Part shown: positions 62,031-64,000 of the stretch, piece by piece
Numbering within the stretch: the first letter of the stretch is position 1
How the letters are laid out: every line of letters begins with the position of its first letter
Origin: ATZT02 sp038145175
GTDB taxonomy: Bacteria > Actinomycetota > Actinomycetes > S36-B12 > UBA5976
Reading direction: 5' to 3'
Length of the DNA: 64,000 nt
Assembly (NCBI GenBank): GCA_038145175.1
Contig: JAYQPE010000002.1
Location: forward strand, 62,001-126,000
The notes under the pieces: generated by a model
The model's input: only the letters and a program-made list of their open reading frames with translations
Told to the model about the DNA's origin: nothing
Databases searched by the model: none
Translations under genes and position numbers: made by a program

Positions 62031-62073
62031 TGAAATCTTAAAAATCAGCCTGATAAAAGAAAAGGAAGTCTCA

Positions 62074-62595
62074 ATGGCGAGTGCTGAAAAGTCCTCAGTT
62101 ATTGCAGAGATGACGGAAAACTTTCGTAAATCATCTGCGACTGTGATGACCGAGTACCGCGGACTAACCGTGACGCAATTAAAAGAGTTGCGTCGTGCAT
62201 TGGGTCCTAACACAACTTACGCAGTTGTAAAAAATACTTTGTCACGTTTGGCTGCAAAAGCTGCTGGAGTTGAAGGACTAGATGAAATGCTTAAAGGCCC
62301 AAGCGCCATTGCATTCATCGAGGGAGACGCAGTTGAATCTGCAAAAGGTTTAAAAAACTTTGCTAAAGAAAATCCTGCACTTGTAATTAAAGGTGCATAC
62401 ATGGATGGCAAAGTTATGTCTTCCCAAGAAATTCTTCGCCTAGCAGATCTTGAATCAAGAGAAGTACTACTTGCCAAATTGGCGGGTGCCATGAATGCAT
62501 CACTTTCACAAGCTGTGTATTTATTTGCCGCACCATTGTCAAAGACCGCAAGAGCACTTGGAGCTTTGCAGCAACAGAAATCACAAGAGAACTAA
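62074..62595 (+). CDS. rplJ: 50S ribosomal protein L10
   Basis: Base of the ribosomal stalk that anchors L12 dimers. I start at ATG 62074, which has AAAGGAAG just upstream and gives 173 residues; an upstream in-frame extension would run through the leader RNA. The N-terminal SSVIAEMTENFRKSSATVMTEYRGLTVTQLKELRRAL and KGPSAIAFIEGD are typical. The C-terminal helix binds L12, encoded 21 bases downstream. Confidence 0.97.
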   Translation: MASAEKSSVIAEMTENFRKSSATVMTEYRGLTVTQLKELRRALGPNTTYAVVKNTLSRLAAKAAGVEGLDEMLKGPSAIAFIEGDAVESAKGLKNFAKENPALVIKGAYMDGKVMSSQEILRLADLESREVLLAKLAGAMNASLSQAVYLFAAPLSKTARALGALQQQKSQEN

Positions 62596-62616
62596 ACAAG
62601 GAAAAGGAAAACAAAA

Positions 62617-63006
62617 ATGGCAAAAATAGCAAATGAAGATTTGTTAAGTGCATTCAAAGAAATGACTTTGATTGAACTTGCAGATTTTGTTAAGCAATTC
62701 GAAGAAACATTTGGCGTAACAGCAGCAGCACCAGTTGCAGTTGCAGCAGCACCAGCAGCAGGTGGAGCAGGCGCAGATGCAGCAGCATCAGGACAAGATG
62801 AATTCGATGTCATCTTGGAAGATGGTGGAGATAAGAAAATCCAAGTTATTAAAGAAGTTCGTACTCTAACAAATCTTGGCTTAAAAGAAGCAAAAGATTT
62901 AGTTGAAGGTGCACCAAAGCCAGTACTTGAAAAAGTTAACAAGGAAGCAGCAACCAAAGCTAAAGAACTAATCGAAGCAGCGGGTGGAAAAGTTACTATC
63001 AAGTAA
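62617..63006 (+). CDS. rplL: 50S ribosomal protein L7/L12
   Basis: Stalk protein recruiting translation factors, 129 residues. The N-terminal dimerisation domain (LLSAFKEMTLIELADFVKQFEETFGV) is joined by an Ala/Gly/Pro-rich hinge (about residues 35-55) to the C-terminal domain with KIQVIKEVRTLTNLGLKEAKDLVEGAPKPV. AAGGAAAAGG precedes the ATG. A strong terminator follows; rpoB, often next in bacteria, is not found here. Confidence 0.98.
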   Translation: MAKIANEDLLSAFKEMTLIELADFVKQFEETFGVTAAAPVAVAAAPAAGGAGADAAASGQDEFDVILEDGGDKKIQVIKEVRTLTNLGLKEAKDLVEGAPKPVLEKVNKEAATKAKELIEAAGGKVTIK

Positions 63007-63021
63007 TTGCAAAACTCTTGC

Positions 63022-63063
63022 AAATTCCCCTCACAGATTAAATCTGTGAGGGGAATTTCTTTT
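63022..63063 (+). terminator. Strong terminator after rplL
   Basis: A 17-bp perfect stem, AAATTCCCCTCACAGAT (63022-63038) with ATCTGTGAGGGGAATTT (63042-63058), around a TAA loop and followed by CTTTT. It ends the ribosomal protein operon. Confidence 0.92.
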
Positions 63064-63122
63064 AGACACACTCATTTAAAGTAATGAATTTAAGAAGTAG
63101 TTTTTTAGTTTTGGGTTTATTC

Positions 63123-63138
63123 TTGACCAGATGGTCAA
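63123..63138. promoter_or_regulatory. TetR-type operator palindrome upstream of doxX
   Basis: TTGACCA-GA-TGGTCAA is a perfect 16-base palindrome 40 bases before the DoxX start. TTGACC also equals a good -35 hexamer, so binding would block a promoter. The form is that of many TetR-family operators. No TetR gene is in the window, so the regulator is unknown. Confidence 0.6.
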
Positions 63139-63178
63139 ATTGAACATCAAAGAAAGATTAGGTTAGGAAGAAAACTAG

Positions 63179-63592
63179 ATGGAAATATTGTTATTAGTTG
63201 GAAGATTATTTTTTGCATTGTTGTTTATCGGTTCAGGAATTGGTCACCTTCGTCAAACAGCAGCAATGGCAGGATATGCAGCATCAAAAGGTGTGCCTGC
63301 AGCTAAAGCATCAACTGTTATTAGTGGATTAATGATTTTGGTTGGTGCAGCATTAATTGCACTTGGTTTCTACGCAGATCTTGGTGCACTACTTATATTC
63401 GTATTCTTAGTTCCAACAGCATTTTTAATGCATACATATTGGAAAGAATCAGATGCGATGACAAAAATGAATGAAATGATTGCATTTAACAAAGACATAG
63501 CACTTGCAGGTGCTGCCCTTGCATTTTTCTACATTTTTGCAAAGCATGGCGAAAGCGTTGGTTTGGTTTTAAGCAACACAACCTTGTTCTAA
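63179..63592 (+). CDS. DoxX family membrane protein
   Basis: Four-helix membrane protein of 137 residues. RLFFALLFIGSGIGHLRQTAAMAGYAASKGVPAAK is the DoxX/DoxD signature, with helices at about 2-20, 44-64, 66-86 and 104-123. Roles proposed for the family include redox or detoxification complexes, but none is established for this type. AGGAAG lies 9 bases before the ATG. It is a single-gene unit between a TetR-like operator and a strong terminator. Confidence 0.85.
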   Translation: MEILLLVGRLFFALLFIGSGIGHLRQTAAMAGYAASKGVPAAKASTVISGLMILVGAALIALGFYADLGALLIFVFLVPTAFLMHTYWKESDAMTKMNEMIAFNKDIALAGAALAFFYIFAKHGESVGLVLSNTTLF

Positions 63593-63609
63593 ATCAACAA
63601 AAACTCCCC

Positions 63610-63647
63610 CAACAGCCCCAAGGTTTTCCTTGGGGCTGTTGTTATTT
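63610..63647 (+). terminator. Strong terminator after doxX
   Basis: A 14-bp perfect stem, CAACAGCCCCAAGG (63610-63623) with CCTTGGGGCTGTTG (63628-63641), around TTTT and followed by TTATTT. It isolates doxX from the downstream transporter gene. Confidence 0.92.
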
Positions 63648-63762
63648 GTGGGACTTAAGTTCAAAATTTCACTATATATCTACCTAATTAGTGGCAAAAA
63701 TTTATTGATTTGTTTCACGAAAAGTGTAGAAAAACTTTCTATAAAGTGGCATTCTTACAGGT

Positions 63763-63778
63763 GGGTAAACCTACCCAA
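63763..63778 (+). promoter_or_regulatory. Small hairpin in the leader of the substrate-binding protein gene
   Basis: TGGGTA-AACC-TACCCA forms a perfect 6-bp stem 20 bases before the GTG start. A possible -10, TATAAA, is at 63741-63746. The 150-base spacer otherwise shows nothing recognisable. Function unknown. Confidence 0.35.
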
Positions 63779-63797
63779 AACCATATGGAGGTTCGCT

Positions 63798-64000
63798 GTG
63801 CGAATTAGTCGTCGCTCAGGTCTTCTTGTTTCTGGTATCGCAACAGCACTAGCAGCATCAGTGATGTTGGCACCAGTTCAAGCAGCCGATAGCAGTACCG
63901 CAACTTCTCTTGCAGACTTTGGTGGTCTTGCAGGATTAGAAGCAAAATGTAAAGCAGAAGGTCAATTAAACACAATTGCTTTGCCTCGCGACTGGGCAAA
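63798..64000 (+). CDS. Extracellular substrate-binding protein of an ABC transporter (5' part, cut by window end)
   Basis: Only the first 67 residues are present. A GTG start with GGAGG 7 bases upstream encodes RISRRSGLLVSGIATALAASVML, a signal peptide with a likely cleavage after PVQA-A. The mature start contains FGGLAGLEAKCKAEGQLNTIALPRDWA, the opening of the polyamine/iron-type binding proteins (homologues commonly read KKEGTLNVIALPPDWA). It is probably the first gene of an importer operon continuing beyond the window. The substrate cannot be determined. Confidence 0.8.
   Translation, partial: MRISRRSGLLVSGIATALAASVMLAPVQAADSSTATSLADFGGLAGLEAKCKAEGQLNTIALPRDWA

Noticed and set aside
61978..62073. 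Upstream extension of rplJ in frame
   Set aside because: It would translate the attenuator hairpin; ATG 62074 has a good ribosome site and matches the start of L10 homologues.
62592..63071. 159-codon minus-strand frame with an Ala/Ser-rich translation
   Set aside because: It is the complement of rplL, and its composition reflects the Ala-rich hinge of L12; it also runs through the strong terminator.

Overview
The window is a gene-dense, AT-rich chromosomal segment of a streamlined actinobacterium. Gene families and gene order are actinobacterial: DUF3180 after folK, DUF4229 beside the cytochrome c genes, a BldC-type HTH protein after proC, Rex, the fused uroporphyrinogen methyltransferase/synthase, and thrT-metT-rpmG-hadAB followed by trpT-secE-nusG. 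From memory, much of 14.4-50.8 kb reads like a compressed Mycobacterium tuberculosis proC-to-htpX region with the nuo operon inserted. Low GC, very short spacers and many 4-base stop/start overlaps suggest a genome-reduced aquatic lineage such as Nanopelagicales (acI). That placement is inference; no rRNA or marker phylogeny was possible. No mobile element, prophage or CRISPR array was seen, and no gene-free stretch exceeds 300 bases.

Layout: (1) 48-11742, plus strand: hpt, ftsH, a folate block (folE, folP, folB, folK), a DUF3180 membrane protein, panC, NAD synthesis genes (nadB, nadC), coaX, lysS and an ArgA-type acetyltransferase. (2) 11907-16481: clpC, proC (minus), a Cys-rich protein of unknown function and a BldC-family regulator. 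(3) 16527-23641: a glutaredoxin-like gene without a normal start codon, rex with a good Rex operator, the HemD fusion, a histidine phosphatase and a System II cytochrome c maturation set (resA, ccdA, resB, ccsA). The hemA, hemC, hemB and hemL genes usual at this position are absent. (4) 23638-32521: menaquinone synthesis (menA, menE, menB, menC, menD, menF, menG) and a MenJ-like reductase. (5) 32676-47877: a complete 14-gene nuo operon for respiratory complex I. (6) 47874-54790: a polyprenyl diphosphate synthase, rarD, htpX, tRNA-Tyr, copZ-copA, yajQ and an SDR. (7) 54858-59251: tRNA-Thr, tRNA-Met, rpmG, two MaoC-type hydratases, an unusual CysS-tail/glycosyltransferase-like fusion, murB and an aminotransferase. 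(8) 59399-63006: tRNA-Trp, secE, nusG, rplK, rplA, rplJ and rplL, with candidate L1 and L10 RNA control elements. (9) 63123-64000: a DoxX-type membrane gene behind a TetR-like palindrome, and the start of a secreted substrate-binding protein cut by the window edge.

Functionally the middle of the window is one respiratory block. The prenyl synthase, Men enzymes and MenJ-like reductase make the quinone, Nuo reduces it with NADH, and Rex can sense NADH/NAD+. The cytochrome c maturation genes imply downstream haem proteins, so the loss of four haem synthesis genes from this locus is the most striking observation: it suggests haem auxotrophy or relocated genes.
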